A stretch of DNA of 64,000 bases from Gammaproteobacteria bacterium. GTDB lineage: Bacteria > Pseudomonadota > Gammaproteobacteria > Ga0077536. A program made the position numbers and the translations under genes. Below the pieces are notes generated by a model. That model worked only from the letters and a program-made list of their open reading frames with translations. It was not told the DNA's origin and did no database searches. Every line of letters starts with the position of its first letter. Position 1 is the stretch's first letter. The stretch is from NCBI GenBank assembly GCA_020849475.1, contig JADLGE010000064.1, forward strand, positions 1 to 64,000, read 5' to 3'. Positions 51,501-60,934 of this stretch are shown one piece after another.

Positions 51501-54500
51501 CGCCGGCAACAGCCTGGTGGGCGCGGCGAGCGGCGACCTGGTCGGCGCCTCGCGCATCATCGATACCGGTTTCGGCTTCGCGCTCTTGCGCAGCGACAAC
51601 GGTGGCGCCGGTGCGATCACGGTTATCGACGTGGCGTCGCCACTTACCGGCACCGTCAGCGCCAGCAACAGCCTGGTCGGCGGCAGTCCATCGGATGCCA
51701 TCGGCAGCGGTGGCTTCGACCCGATAGGCGGCACCGTTTACGCCATCTCGAGCCCGACCTGGGCCACGCCCAGCGGTAAGACCAACGCGGGCGCCGTCAC
51801 CTTGTTCGACGCGTTAACGGGCAACTTCAACGGTACGCTCAACCCGCTGAAAGGCACGCTCGACGTGACCAACAGCTTGGTCGGCACGGAAACCGGCGAC
51901 CAGGTCGGCAGCGGTGGGGTGCGCTTCGCCTACAGCAGTTCGAGTGACTCGATTTTCGTGGTGCAAAGCCCGTCTTGGGACAACACGCCGAGTGTGCCGG
52001 ATGCCGGCGCCATGACCTGGTTCACGCTGGGCAACGCACTCAGCGGCCAGATCTCCAGCGGCAACAGCTTGCTGGGCTCTGCGGTGGGCGATGCCCTCGG
52101 CATCGGCAATACCTCGGTGTCGGGCCTCGGCTTCAGTGCCTCCGGCGTCTACCAGCTGTTCGGCAGCAATAACAACAGTGCCTTGCTGTATGTGCCGACG
52201 GCCAACAGCAGCGGCGGCGCCATCGTGCACCTCGATGGCGGCGCAGCGCCGGTCACGGGCCAGCTTTCCATCACCACCGCGGTGCTGGGCGGTACGGCGA
52301 ATGACAACATCGGTAACGGCGGCATCTTCGATACGGGCCAAGGCAAACTGCTGGTGCTGAGCCCCGATGTGGATGTCTTCAGCTCCGCGGATGCGGGCGC
52401 TGTCACGCTCATTGACATCAACTCCGGTGCCGTGGGTTTCGTCGACAGCATCAGCCTGGTCGGCGACCAGACCGGCGATCGCATCGGTTCGCGCGCGCCC
52501 AACCAACTGGACAACGGCACCTTCCTGCTGCGCGCACCCGACTGGCATAACAACACCGGCGCCGTCACGTTTCTCGATGTGGCCAGTGGCCACTGGTTGA
52601 ACGACGCCGATTTCATCGGCTCGGTCGGCACCAGCAACAGCTTGACGGGTGTCAACCCGGGCGACAACGTCGGCGCCAACGGCGCGCTGCGCGAAGTGGC
52701 TTTCGGCAAATACATTCTGCTCAGTCAGTCGGTGTCGGAATTCAACGGCCCGACCAATGTTGGCGCAGTGACCTACTTTTCCGATCTCACCGGCGTGGCC
52801 GGCGAGATCAATGCCAGCAACAGCCTGGTTGGCACCCATGCCGGCGACGTGGTCGGCAGTGGCGGCCTTGAGTTCCTGGACAACAACAACCTGCTCATCA
52901 AGAGCCCGCTGTGGAACAGCAGCGCTGGCGCCATTACCTTCCTCGACGTCAACACCGGCCACTTCGGCGGCAGTGTCGCTGGCGACCTGTTCGGCGCGCT
53001 GGACGAGACCAACAGCCTGGTCGGCCGCACCGCCGGCGACTCCGTCGGCAGCTTTGGCGTGGAAGAAAGTTTTACCGGCGTCGGCTACTACATGGTCTTC
53101 AGCCCGCTGGTCGACAACTCGACCATCCTGCCGTCGCCAGCGGCGGACGCCGGCGCGTTCACCATCGGCAACATCCAGCAAGGTGTGCACGGTTTCGCCG
53201 ACGACAATACCGTCAGCTTTGTCGGCACCGTGGCCGGCGACCGGGTGGGCGACAACGCCAATACCGACTCCACCAATAACGGTAATGTGTTCCTGATTAA
53301 CCCGCAGTGGCGCAGCAATACCGGCGCCGTGACCTTCATCGACCTCGTCAACGGCACGGGCTTGGCGGGTGACATCGACGCCACCAACAGCATCGTCGGC
53401 ACCACCAGTGGCGACAAGGTCGGCATCGGCGGCGTGCAGTCGCTGAACAATCACATGGTCGGCATCCGCAGCCCGAATTGGTCCAATGGCGGCACCACGG
53501 TCGACGCCGGCGCCATCACCTGGGTCAACGAACTGACCGGCGGCGTCGGCGCGGTGACGACCAGCAACAGCCTGGTTGGCGCCAATACCAGTGACGGCGT
53601 GGGCCTGAGCGCCATCAACCTGGTGGGCGGCACCAATGACCTGTATTTCACCAGAACGACCGGCTACAACGGCGGGCGGAGCGCGCTGACCTTCATCAAC
53701 AGTGCCGACGCACCGCCGACCGGATTGATAGATGGCGCGACCAGCAATACCCTGCTGGGCTCGACGGTCAATGACAACCTTGGCAGTGGCGGTATCGATG
53801 CTGTCGGCTTTGGCCCCAACCGGCGCGTGATGGTGTCGAGTCCGATCTGGGACAACGGCGCAACCACCGAAGCCGGCGCCATCACCACCTTCCTGCCGAG
53901 CGCGCCCAAGCATGGCACGCTCGATAACACCAACAGCCTGGTCGGCACCAACACCATAGACAACATCGGTGATGGCTTCCTGGTCGGATTGAGCAATGGC
54001 AACAGACTGGTCGTGCATGGCGGCTGGAACGGCGGCCGCGGTGCGGTGACGTTCTGGAACGTGAGCACCGATCTGGTCGGTGATGTCGGGCCCGGCAACA
54101 GCCTGGTGGGCGCCGCAGCCAACGATTTCGTCGGCAGCTTCAGCACCCAGGAAATCTCGGGCAGCGGTCGCTACCTGGTGAAGACGCCGAGCTTCAATGG
54201 CAGCGCCGGCGCGCTGACCTTCGGCAGCATCACCACCGGTGTCAAAGGCGTGGTGAGCGCCGCGAATTCGCTGGTCGGCGCCAATCCCGGCGACCAGATG
54301 GGCAGCGGTATCTTTGCCTTCAGCTTCAGCAACGGCCCGGTTCTGATGTTGAGCGCCCACGGCGGACGCGGTGCGGTGACCTATCTCAACCCCGCCAACC
54401 CACCGCGCGGCGCGATCAGTGCGGCCAACAGTCTGGTCGGCTCGACCTTCGGCGATGGCAACGGACAGTACCAGGAGTTCGTGACGGCGAATCTTCGAGC

Positions 54501-56535
54501 AATCAATTCGCCCAGCTGGAACAACGGCGCGGTCACTGACGCCGGCGCGGTCACCATGCTCGATTTGAGCACCGGCACCTTTGCAGGCACCGCGACGCCG
54601 ATTGCTGGTCGGATTTCCGCAGCCAACAGTCTGGTCGGCACTTTTGCCAATGATGCACTGGGCACCAATGGCCGCGGCGGCGCCATCTCCATCTTCCAGA
54701 TGGGCGGCATCACGCAGGGCGCGGTGATGAGTCCCAACTGGAACGGCAATCGCGGCGCCATCACCTGGTACACCCTCGGTGCGGCGCTCAATGGCGAGAT
54801 CTCGGCCACCAACAGTCTGGTCGGAAGCTTCGCCAATGACTTCATCGGCAGCGCGAGCTTTTCGAACCCGGTGGAGATTTTCAACGACCAGAGCTTGCCA
54901 CCGTCGCCGGCACCGGCCTTCGGCGCAGTGTTCTCGCCGAACTGGAACGGCGGGCGCGGCGCCATCACCTGGTTCAAGCCGGGTGCATTGCCAGTCGGCG
55001 CAGTCACCGCCAGGAACAGTCTGGTCGGCGTATTTGCCGAAGACTTCGTCGGTGCGGATCAGGACGAAAGTTTCAGCAACGGCATGTTCCCCTTGCCGAC
55101 TGGCAACTTCGTGCTTACCACGCCCGGCTTCAACAGCAACGCCGGCGCGATCACCTTCCTCAATGTCAGCCGTGGGCTGCCTGTCGGCACGATCAACAGC
55201 GGCAACAGCTTCATCGGCGCGCCGGGCGATGGCATCGGTAATCGCGATATCGTGAGCCTGGGCGGTGACCGTGTGCTGATCGTGAGCAGCAATGCCACGG
55301 TCAATGGCTTTGCCAATGCCGGTCGTATCGATCTGCTGGACGGCAGCAAGACCCAGGCCGTGGATGCCATCAACTTCGATGGCAATTTGAACGACGACCT
55401 CGCGGTGTCGATTCCGGCGGTGGTCAACTTCCTCAACAGCGGCGGCACGCTGACGTTGCAGGCGAGCAACGATATCGATCTGCCGCGTGGCGTGGTTCTC
55501 AACGCCGCGAGTGGTTCGATAGTGCTGACCGCGGGTAACAACATCAACCTCGATGGTCTCGTTTCGGTGAAGAACCTCGAGGCGACGTCGAACAGCAACA
55601 TTGCTGTTGGCGGTTCTCTGTTCATCCGCGATGGCGGCTCGCTGACGCTGGTGTCCGGCAACGACATCCTGCTGTCCGAGGGCGCCGCGATTTCGGGCGA
55701 GGGCGGCTCGATGCTGCTCCAGTCCGGGCGCAGCATCGAAGTCAAAGGCACCATCTTCACCAGCGGCGCGCTGAAGCTTTTCGCCAATGCGCCCACGCTG
55801 CCCAATGGCGTACGCGGCGAGGGTGAAGGTTTCGTCTCTATCCTGGCTGACGGCAAGCCGACTTCGGTGATTGCCAACCAACTGGACGTCGATGCCGAAG
55901 ACGTGGTGGTGCAGGGTGGCAATGCCAAGGGCGCCTATGCGCTGCTTTACGGCGTGGAAAGCGCCAAGATTTTTGCCCATGGCAGCGGCCTCGTGAGTTT
56001 GAAGGCTGGCACTGGCGAAGAGGTGCCGCCGGCGTCGAGCTTCGAACTGCTGGCGTCGTTGGAGCCGGACAAGATTGGCAGCGACAACCTCGTTACCATC
56101 GATGCACCGATGGCCTTGCTGCTGGGCGGCAAGTCGCTGGAGGTCACGTCCGCCGAGCGCATCGAATTGTTCGGCGGTGGCAGCGGTGGCGCTTTCGCCG
56201 CGATTGCGTCTTTCGGCACGATGAAGGTCGAGGCGCAGTCGATCACTCTGGAAGTGGGCTCGGTGCCCAATACCGACGCCGTGTTCCTCGGCCTGGGTGC
56301 TGAGGCCGACATCAAGTTTACGACCTGTGTGGGCTGCGGCGATTTGCTCGCGGACCCTTTACTGGATGGCGGGTCGCAGACAGGTACTTTCCTGGCAGGG
56401 TTGTTCGTTGAGCCGACCATCAATGCGGTGCTCGCCAATATCCTGCAGTCCGAAGAGCAAGGTGGCGAACCCGGAACTGAAGATGAGGATAAGGACAAGG
56501 ACAAGGAAGGCGAGACTTCCGTCGATTGCAACTGA
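48520..56535 (+). CDS. TpsA exoprotein: filamentous-haemagglutinin-type N-terminal domain with 27 tandem repeats
   Basis: 2671 residues, secreted by the partner TpsB. Signal peptide 1-30 (SFVTGLIASVSASA), then the TPS secretion domain (about 31-280) with NGHVFLINPAGILIGRDGS (NPAGI at 112-116) where the family has NPNGI. Residues about 280-520 form Gly-rich beta-helix units. From about 660 to 2235 there are some 27 copies of a 60-residue unit, each with NSLVG-x4-GD-x-VG and a following GAVTF-type strand. Residues about 2240-2590 are again FHA-like beta-helix. The C-terminus is acidic and lysine-rich (EDEDKDKDKEG) and ends in CN; a CVGC pair lies near residue 2606. GGAGG at 48509-48513 decides ATG 48520. 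Adhesin, aggregation or contact-dependent functions are all possible; no toxin domain is seen. Confidence 0.9.
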   Translation: MHGSLKITRRRGGQVLSFVTGLIASVSASANPQGAQVVSGSAVFANPTPQTLEITNSPAAVLNWQSFDIGKGETTRFIQQNAASAVLNRVTTGNSSEILGSLVSNGHVFLINPAGILIGRDGSVDTAGVVLSTLQINDQDFLAGKFRFEGDATSGTITNHGYIKTAPGGEVVLIAPRIENIPEAGRAKSGLIESPNGDLILAAGSAITIASLDDPDITFDVRAPDNEVVNLGRLLASGGTASILAGTIRHSGEINADSVSSDGKGRISLKASNRISLSEGSVVRTVGGAGESGGDIAIDARNAGKDGSVDLLGKVSADGETGGTVTVRANNLLVDGVVSASATKDAGRVSMVTTGTTIETTNGVVQATSKTGRGGRIYVDGGENTFTSGVLRANGGLGGHVSVLGDEVTLAAARIRADGVNGGGRVRVGGGFKGGEDLHASVRTRVNESTSINADAQARGNGGDVVVWSDGTTQFAGNILARGGAANGNGGRVEVSGRTGLGFNGEVDVTARNGDVGSLLLDPRNIRFTSEELPAQPTKLLDPHPGADNFFGSNVQYFDANGNPVFSESGAATIVVLDPLDDFGGVDAGAVYVYRLSDGALLSELHGVNNAAASDRVGNEFLNLFAFNGKHLLRSRQWGNNAGALTVFDPVNGTSGPVDASTSLVGANAGDGVGSSTFTGLGGGMFAVRSPSFNAGAGAITLVTSQADFKGTVSSTKSLVGAASSDDIGNSDFQRLGANSLAMLSPNFNGGAGAVTIITSANQRGTISSATSLVGANPNDHLGDRDFGFFTNLGGGHWGARSTNGGLGSLTVLHDGVRTTGTVGSGNSLVGSVSGDAVGDGLIQIGSSPIWALKSSSLNGGAGAVTWVDRTTTPTGPVDSSNSLVGAAVGDLDAAGAQFNQLGGDNYLLFSEHGGAGAVTFINPANLPVGAINSGNSLVGSLATDRIGHNVNGGSSNFDFVGGKFAIYSPAWNNSAGAVTFGDVATGLTPGVVSAGNSLVGAASGDLVGASRIIDTGFGFALLRSDNGGAGAITVIDVASPLTGTVSASNSLVGGSPSDAIGSGGFDPIGGTVYAISSPTWATPSGKTNAGAVTLFDALTGNFNGTLNPLKGTLDVTNSLVGTETGDQVGSGGVRFAYSSSSDSIFVVQSPSWDNTPSVPDAGAMTWFTLGNALSGQISSGNSLLGSAVGDALGIGNTSVSGLGFSASGVYQLFGSNNNSALLYVPTANSSGGAIVHLDGGAAPVTGQLSITTAVLGGTANDNIGNGGIFDTGQGKLLVLSPDVDVFSSADAGAVTLIDINSGAVGFVDSISLVGDQTGDRIGSRAPNQLDNGTFLLRAPDWHNNTGAVTFLDVASGHWLNDADFIGSVGTSNSLTGVNPGDNVGANGALREVAFGKYILLSQSVSEFNGPTNVGAVTYFSDLTGVAGEINASNSLVGTHAGDVVGSGGLEFLDNNNLLIKSPLWNSSAGAITFLDVNTGHFGGSVAGDLFGALDETNSLVGRTAGDSVGSFGVEESFTGVGYYMVFSPLVDNSTILPSPAADAGAFTIGNIQQGVHGFADDNTVSFVGTVAGDRVGDNANTDSTNNGNVFLINPQWRSNTGAVTFIDLVNGTGLAGDIDATNSIVGTTSGDKVGIGGVQSLNNHMVGIRSPNWSNGGTTVDAGAITWVNELTGGVGAVTTSNSLVGANTSDGVGLSAINLVGGTNDLYFTRTTGYNGGRSALTFINSADAPPTGLIDGATSNTLLGSTVNDNLGSGGIDAVGFGPNRRVMVSSPIWDNGATTEAGAITTFLPSAPKHGTLDNTNSLVGTNTIDNIGDGFLVGLSNGNRLVVHGGWNGGRGAVTFWNVSTDLVGDVGPGNSLVGAAANDFVGSFSTQEISGSGRYLVKTPSFNGSAGALTFGSITTGVKGVVSAANSLVGANPGDQMGSGIFAFSFSNGPVLMLSAHGGRGAVTYLNPANPPRGAISAANSLVGSTFGDGNGQYQEFVTANLRAINSPSWNNGAVTDAGAVTMLDLSTGTFAGTATPIAGRISAANSLVGTFANDALGTNGRGGAISIFQMGGITQGAVMSPNWNGNRGAITWYTLGAALNGEISATNSLVGSFANDFIGSASFSNPVEIFNDQSLPPSPAPAFGAVFSPNWNGGRGAITWFKPGALPVGAVTARNSLVGVFAEDFVGADQDESFSNGMFPLPTGNFVLTTPGFNSNAGAITFLNVSRGLPVGTINSGNSFIGAPGDGIGNRDIVSLGGDRVLIVSSNATVNGFANAGRIDLLDGSKTQAVDAINFDGNLNDDLAVSIPAVVNFLNSGGTLTLQASNDIDLPRGVVLNAASGSIVLTAGNNINLDGLVSVKNLEATSNSNIAVGGSLFIRDGGSLTLVSGNDILLSEGAAISGEGGSMLLQSGRSIEVKGTIFTSGALKLFANAPTLPNGVRGEGEGFVSILADGKPTSVIANQLDVDAEDVVVQGGNAKGAYALLYGVESAKIFAHGSGLVSLKAGTGEEVPPASSFELLASLEPDKIGSDNLVTIDAPMALLLGGKSLEVTSAERIELFGGGSGGAFAAIASFGTMKVEAQSITLEVGSVPNTDAVFLGLGAEADIKFTTCVGCGDLLADPLLDGGSQTGTFLAGLFVEPTINAVLANILQSEEQGGEPGTEDEDKDKDKEGETSVDCN
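50506..55230 (+). repeat. Tandem repeat array inside TpsA (about 27 units, 180 nt each)
   Basis: Counting the conserved SLVG element or its variants (SLLG, AVLG, SFVG, SIVG, TLLG, SFIG) gives 27 occurrences between codon 50506 and codon 55207, an average spacing of 181 nt or 60 residues. A degenerate unit with SDRVGNE precedes them. Unit consensus from several copies: GDxVGSGG, a variable hydrophobic stretch, SPxWNxGAGAVTF, then a variable loop and SAxNSLVG. Units are diverged at the DNA level, so this is an old array, not a recent duplication. Confidence 0.92.
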
Positions 56536-56555
56536 GCACATCGACATGATTCCCG

Positions 56556-56583
56556 CGTAACGCGCCGCCGCCGGCGCGTTACG
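56556..56583. terminator. 12-bp hairpin between convergent genes
   Basis: CGTAACGCGCCG (56556-56567), loop CCGC, CGGCGCGTTACG (56572-56583). It follows the TpsA stop by 21 nt and precedes the end of the POT transporter gene on the other strand by 16 nt. No T-run is present. Confidence 0.55.
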
Positions 56584-56598
56584 TCCTGGATTGTTGGG

Positions 56599-58131
<1,533 letters not shown>

Positions 58132-58215
58132 GGACAAGACTCCTGGGCACCAACGGTTTGGATTCGAGCATACCCCAGGCGTCGGCGATGTGAGGGACTG
58201 AAGCAGCCCCGCGCT

Positions 58216-59004
58216 TCAATCGCCGCTGAAGCGTGGCTCGCTCTTGGCGGCGTAGGCCGCGGCGGCGGCTTTCTGATCGGCGCTGGTGTGGGTCAGAAGA
58301 TTCTGATCGGCATCCATGTGCATGAGCGCGCGGTCGAGTGCACCCATCACTTGATTGATGCTGCGCTTGATCATCTGCGCGGCGGCCGGTGACTTGTTCA
58401 CATAGGTCGCGGCAAAGGTGCGCGCGGTGCTCAAGAGTGCCGCGGGCGGGACCACGTCTTCGAGCAGGCCCCAGTCGCGCAGGGTCTCGGCGTGCACCCG
58501 CTCGCCACCGATGACGAGGCGCTTGGCGCGGGTCGGGCCGAGCAGGTGCACGGTCAAGGGCAGACTCTGCCACATGAGATTCATGCCGAGATCGATTTCG
58601 GGATATTGAATGAAGCAGTGCGAGTCGCCGATGCGGAAATCCGCTGCCGTCGCCAGGCACGCGCCGCCGCCGATTGCGCCGCCGTTCCAGGCGGCGATGG
58701 TGATCTGGTCGATACCGAGCATGGCATGCAAGGCGCGCTCGCCGATACGAAAACGCCGTCGTCTTACCACCAGCGGCTGCGCGAGTTCATCGGGGAAGTC
58801 GACCAGGTCCGCGCCCGATGAGAAATGCTTGCCGGCGCCGGTGAAGATCACCACGCGCGTATCGGCGTCCTCGCGGAACGACAGCGCGCAGTGCTCGATC
58901 TCTGAAAGATGCTCGAAGTTGAGTGCATTGCAGCGCTGCGGCCGATTGAGTGTGACCACCGCGATGTGGTCGCGCCTTTCGACGGTAAGGTGTTGGTACG
59001 TCAT
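58216..59004 (-). CDS. Enoyl-CoA hydratase/isomerase family protein (crotonase fold)
   Basis: 262 residues. Oxyanion-hole loops VVIFTGAGKHFSSGADLVDF and GGAIGGGACLATAADFRIGD. Of the two catalytic glutamates of crotonase, the second is kept (FIQYPEIDLGM) but the first position is Cys (GGGACLATA), so simple hydration is doubtful; isomerases and hydrolases of the fold have one acid. AAGGAG precedes ATG 59004. Same strand as the LLM gene upstream, 85 nt away with a family A palindrome between. Confidence 0.88.
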   Translation of the reverse strand: MTYQHLTVERRDHIAVVTLNRPQRCNALNFEHLSEIEHCALSFREDADTRVVIFTGAGKHFSSGADLVDFPDELAQPLVVRRRRFRIGERALHAMLGIDQITIAAWNGGAIGGGACLATAADFRIGDSHCFIQYPEIDLGMNLMWQSLPLTVHLLGPTRAKRLVIGGERVHAETLRDWGLLEDVVPPAALLSTARTFAATYVNKSPAAAQMIKRSINQVMGALDRALMHMDADQNLLTHTSADQKAAAAAYAAKSEPRFSGD

Positions 59005-59036
59005 GACTTGCGCTCCTTAAACCTTAAACCTTGAAC

Positions 59037-59064
59037 TGTGGGTCAGACTTCAGTCTGACCCACA
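59037..59064. repeat. Palindromic repeat, family A (copy A5)
   Basis: TGTGGGTCAGACT, centre TC, AGTCTGACCCACA, perfect arms. It is followed by AATGACG, as is copy A4 at 35376-35405. Confidence 0.88.
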
Positions 59065-59088
59065 ATGACGTGCACCGCCGACAGATGA

Positions 59089-59973
59089 TTAAAAAATCTG
59101 GGCGGCGAGTTCCTTCAACTCCGCGCAGATGTCGGCCTCGTTCTGGCTTTGAATCCACAGCACCGCGCCATTGGCGCCAGACTTGGCCACTTCGGCGAGT
59201 TCTGCGGGCTTGCGGAAGAAAGAATCGGGCGCGAACAGGGTCACATCGATGCTGGCCGGGTCGCGGCCGGCGGCCTTGGCGAGCTTGGTCAGCTGCGCGC
59301 GGCCGTTGGCGATTTCAGTCAGATCGACCGAGAACGGCAGCCAGCCGTCACCCCATTCGACGGTGCGTTTGAACACCAGCGGTGAGCCGATGGAACCGAG
59401 CAGCACCAGCGGATTCGGACGGCGCGCCGGGCGCGGCAGGCAAATGACCGGCGGGAAGTTGTAGTACTTGCCCTGGTGGCCGACGTATTCGCCGCTCCAG
59501 AGTTTCTTCATGACCTCGATCGATTCCTTGGTCTGGCTCCAGCGATGTTCGAAGTCGCCACCCATGATGCGGCATTCGGCTTCGTTCCAGCCAGCGCCGA
59601 TGCCGAGCATCATGCGACCACCCGAATAATGATCGATGCTCGCCACTTCCTTGGCGGTCAAGAGTGGATTACGTTCCGGGATCAGGGACACACCGGTGCC
59701 GAGACCAATGGTTTTGGTGGTGCCCGAAGCGCGCGCCAGTGCGATGAACGGGTCGGGCATCTTGAAAAGATATTCGGGCGCAGGCTGATCGGCCTGCTTG
59801 CCGGGATAGACCTCGGCCGAGCCTTCCGGGATCACGGTGTGCTCCGGCACCCAGTAGGACGAAAAGCCGAGATCCTCGGCGCATTTGGCGATCACCGCCG
59901 GATCGCCGTTGTGCATGTCGGCCATCACCTGGAATACACCGACGTTCAATCCCTGCGCAGTTTTCTTAGTCAT
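59089..59973 (-). CDS. LLM-class F420-dependent oxidoreductase
   Basis: 294 residues, TIM barrel: LNVGVFQVMADMHNGDPAVI, DLGFSSYWVPEHTVIPEGSA, SLIPERNPLLTAKEVASIDH, SGGRMMLGIGAGWNEAECRI. Nearly the same motifs as the protein at 38116-39015, so the two are paralogues with the same probable cofactor, F420H2. ATG 59973 has GAGGAG at the proper 6-nt spacing, while ATG 59979 directly abuts it, so the shorter form is chosen. Confidence 0.88.
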   Translation of the reverse strand: MTKKTAQGLNVGVFQVMADMHNGDPAVIAKCAEDLGFSSYWVPEHTVIPEGSAEVYPGKQADQPAPEYLFKMPDPFIALARASGTTKTIGLGTGVSLIPERNPLLTAKEVASIDHYSGGRMMLGIGAGWNEAECRIMGGDFEHRWSQTKESIEVMKKLWSGEYVGHQGKYYNFPPVICLPRPARRPNPLVLLGSIGSPLVFKRTVEWGDGWLPFSVDLTEIANGRAQLTKLAKAAGRDPASIDVTLFAPDSFFRKPAELAEVAKSGANGAVLWIQSQNEADICAELKELAAQIF

Positions 59974-60046
59974 CTTCATCTCCTCGGGTTGTTTGCTGTG
60001 AGCGTTCTACATTGGTCTGTTGCGAATTCGGCCACGGCCGCCGCGT

Positions 60047-60754
60047 TCAATCGATCAGCAGCGCGGCCAATTCGGTCATGGACTTCACCACGATGTGCGC
60101 CTGGTGTGGCGTCTGTCCATAGGGCCGGCCGCGGCGGTCAATGAACGCCGCCCGCATGCCGGCGGCGCAGGCGCCGATGCAATCGAAGGCATGGTTGGCG
60201 ACGTGCAGCACTTCATGGGGCGCGACACCGAGCTGTCGCGCGGCGCTTTCGTAGGTGTGTCGGTGCGGCTTGAAGTAGCCGGCCGTCGCCACCGAGATGG
60301 TAGCGTCGAAGCGATGGCCGAGATAGGGCTTGGCCGCTTCCAGCATGTCGGCATCGCCGTTGGAATGAATCGCGAGACGATAGCGCGTGGCAAGCCGCGC
60401 GAGGGCTGGCGGCACTTCCGGAAACGGGCGCAGTCGCTCGATGGCGGCGACCAACATCACTGCTTCGTCATCGGTGTACGCGATGCCGGCGCGATCCATG
60501 GTGTGACTCACCGCGCGCCGACCTATCTCGCGATACGAGGTATGACCGCGATCGCACAGTGCGTCGATCATCGAGTTCTCGAAATGTGTACGCCGCCACC
60601 AGGTGACGAATTGGTCGGGCTTGCCCGGCCAGCCCTTGGCGGCGAGAAAGGGCGTGGTCAATTCCACCAGCCCGCCCTGGATGTCGACCACGGTGCCGTA
60701 TTGATCGAAGGCGAGAACCTTGATGTCGTTGCGCAGTGCGGCGAGGTCGGCCAT
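60047..60754 (-). CDS. Haloacid dehalogenase-like hydrolase (type II, L-2-haloacid dehalogenase-like)
   Basis: 235 residues. HAD motif I FDQYGTVVD with the nucleophile Asp (first D), motif II Ser in LAIHSNGD, motif III Lys in GYFKPHRHTY and motif IV Asp in HVANHAFDCIGA. The order and spacing match L-2-haloacid dehalogenases, which replace halogen by hydroxyl, but related phosphatases look alike and the Arg and Tyr halide-site residues were not checked. No clear ribosome site at ATG 60754. Diverges from the LLM gene at 60935. Confidence 0.82.
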   Translation of the reverse strand: MADLAALRNDIKVLAFDQYGTVVDIQGGLVELTTPFLAAKGWPGKPDQFVTWWRRTHFENSMIDALCDRGHTSYREIGRRAVSHTMDRAGIAYTDDEAVMLVAAIERLRPFPEVPPALARLATRYRLAIHSNGDADMLEAAKPYLGHRFDATISVATAGYFKPHRHTYESAARQLGVAPHEVLHVANHAFDCIGACAAGMRAAFIDRRGRPYGQTPHQAHIVVKSMTELAALLID

Positions 60755-60819
60755 GGATGAAAGCTACTCGATAGTGTGGGTGAATCCGCGTTTCCTGGAA
60801 CGCTGACGTTGCGCAGAAT

Positions 60820-60843
60820 GTGCGAATGAATTCTCAGCTACAA
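60820..60843. repeat. Degenerate palindromic repeat, family B (copy B4)
   Basis: GTGCGAATGAATTC is intact (the reverse orientation of the half-site), but the following part is altered (TCAGCTACA rather than GCACCTACA). In the 180-nt gap between divergent genes. Confidence 0.6.
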
Positions 60844-60871
60844 GGGCCGCGATGGCGGCGGTGTATCTTCC

Positions 60872-60900
60872 TTGACACTGCCATACCTCACGGTTAGCGT
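60872..60900 (+). promoter_or_regulatory. Probable sigma70-type promoter
   Basis: TTGACA (60872-60877) is a perfect -35 box; after 17 nt a weak -10 TAGCGT (60895-60900) follows. Transcription would begin near 60907, giving a leader of about 28 nt for the LLM gene at 60935 and perhaps for the two LLM genes after it. Confidence 0.5.
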
Positions 60901-60934
60901 GCCTGCAATCGCAACCTCCACAGGGAAAAGACCA

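Noticed and set aside
51814-55980. A 1388-codon open frame on the minus strand of the TpsA gene
   Set aside because: It mirrors the GC-rich, repeat-containing codons of TpsA; the translation is rich in Ala, Gly, Arg, Asp and His without a known fold, and no ribosome site or promoter is present.
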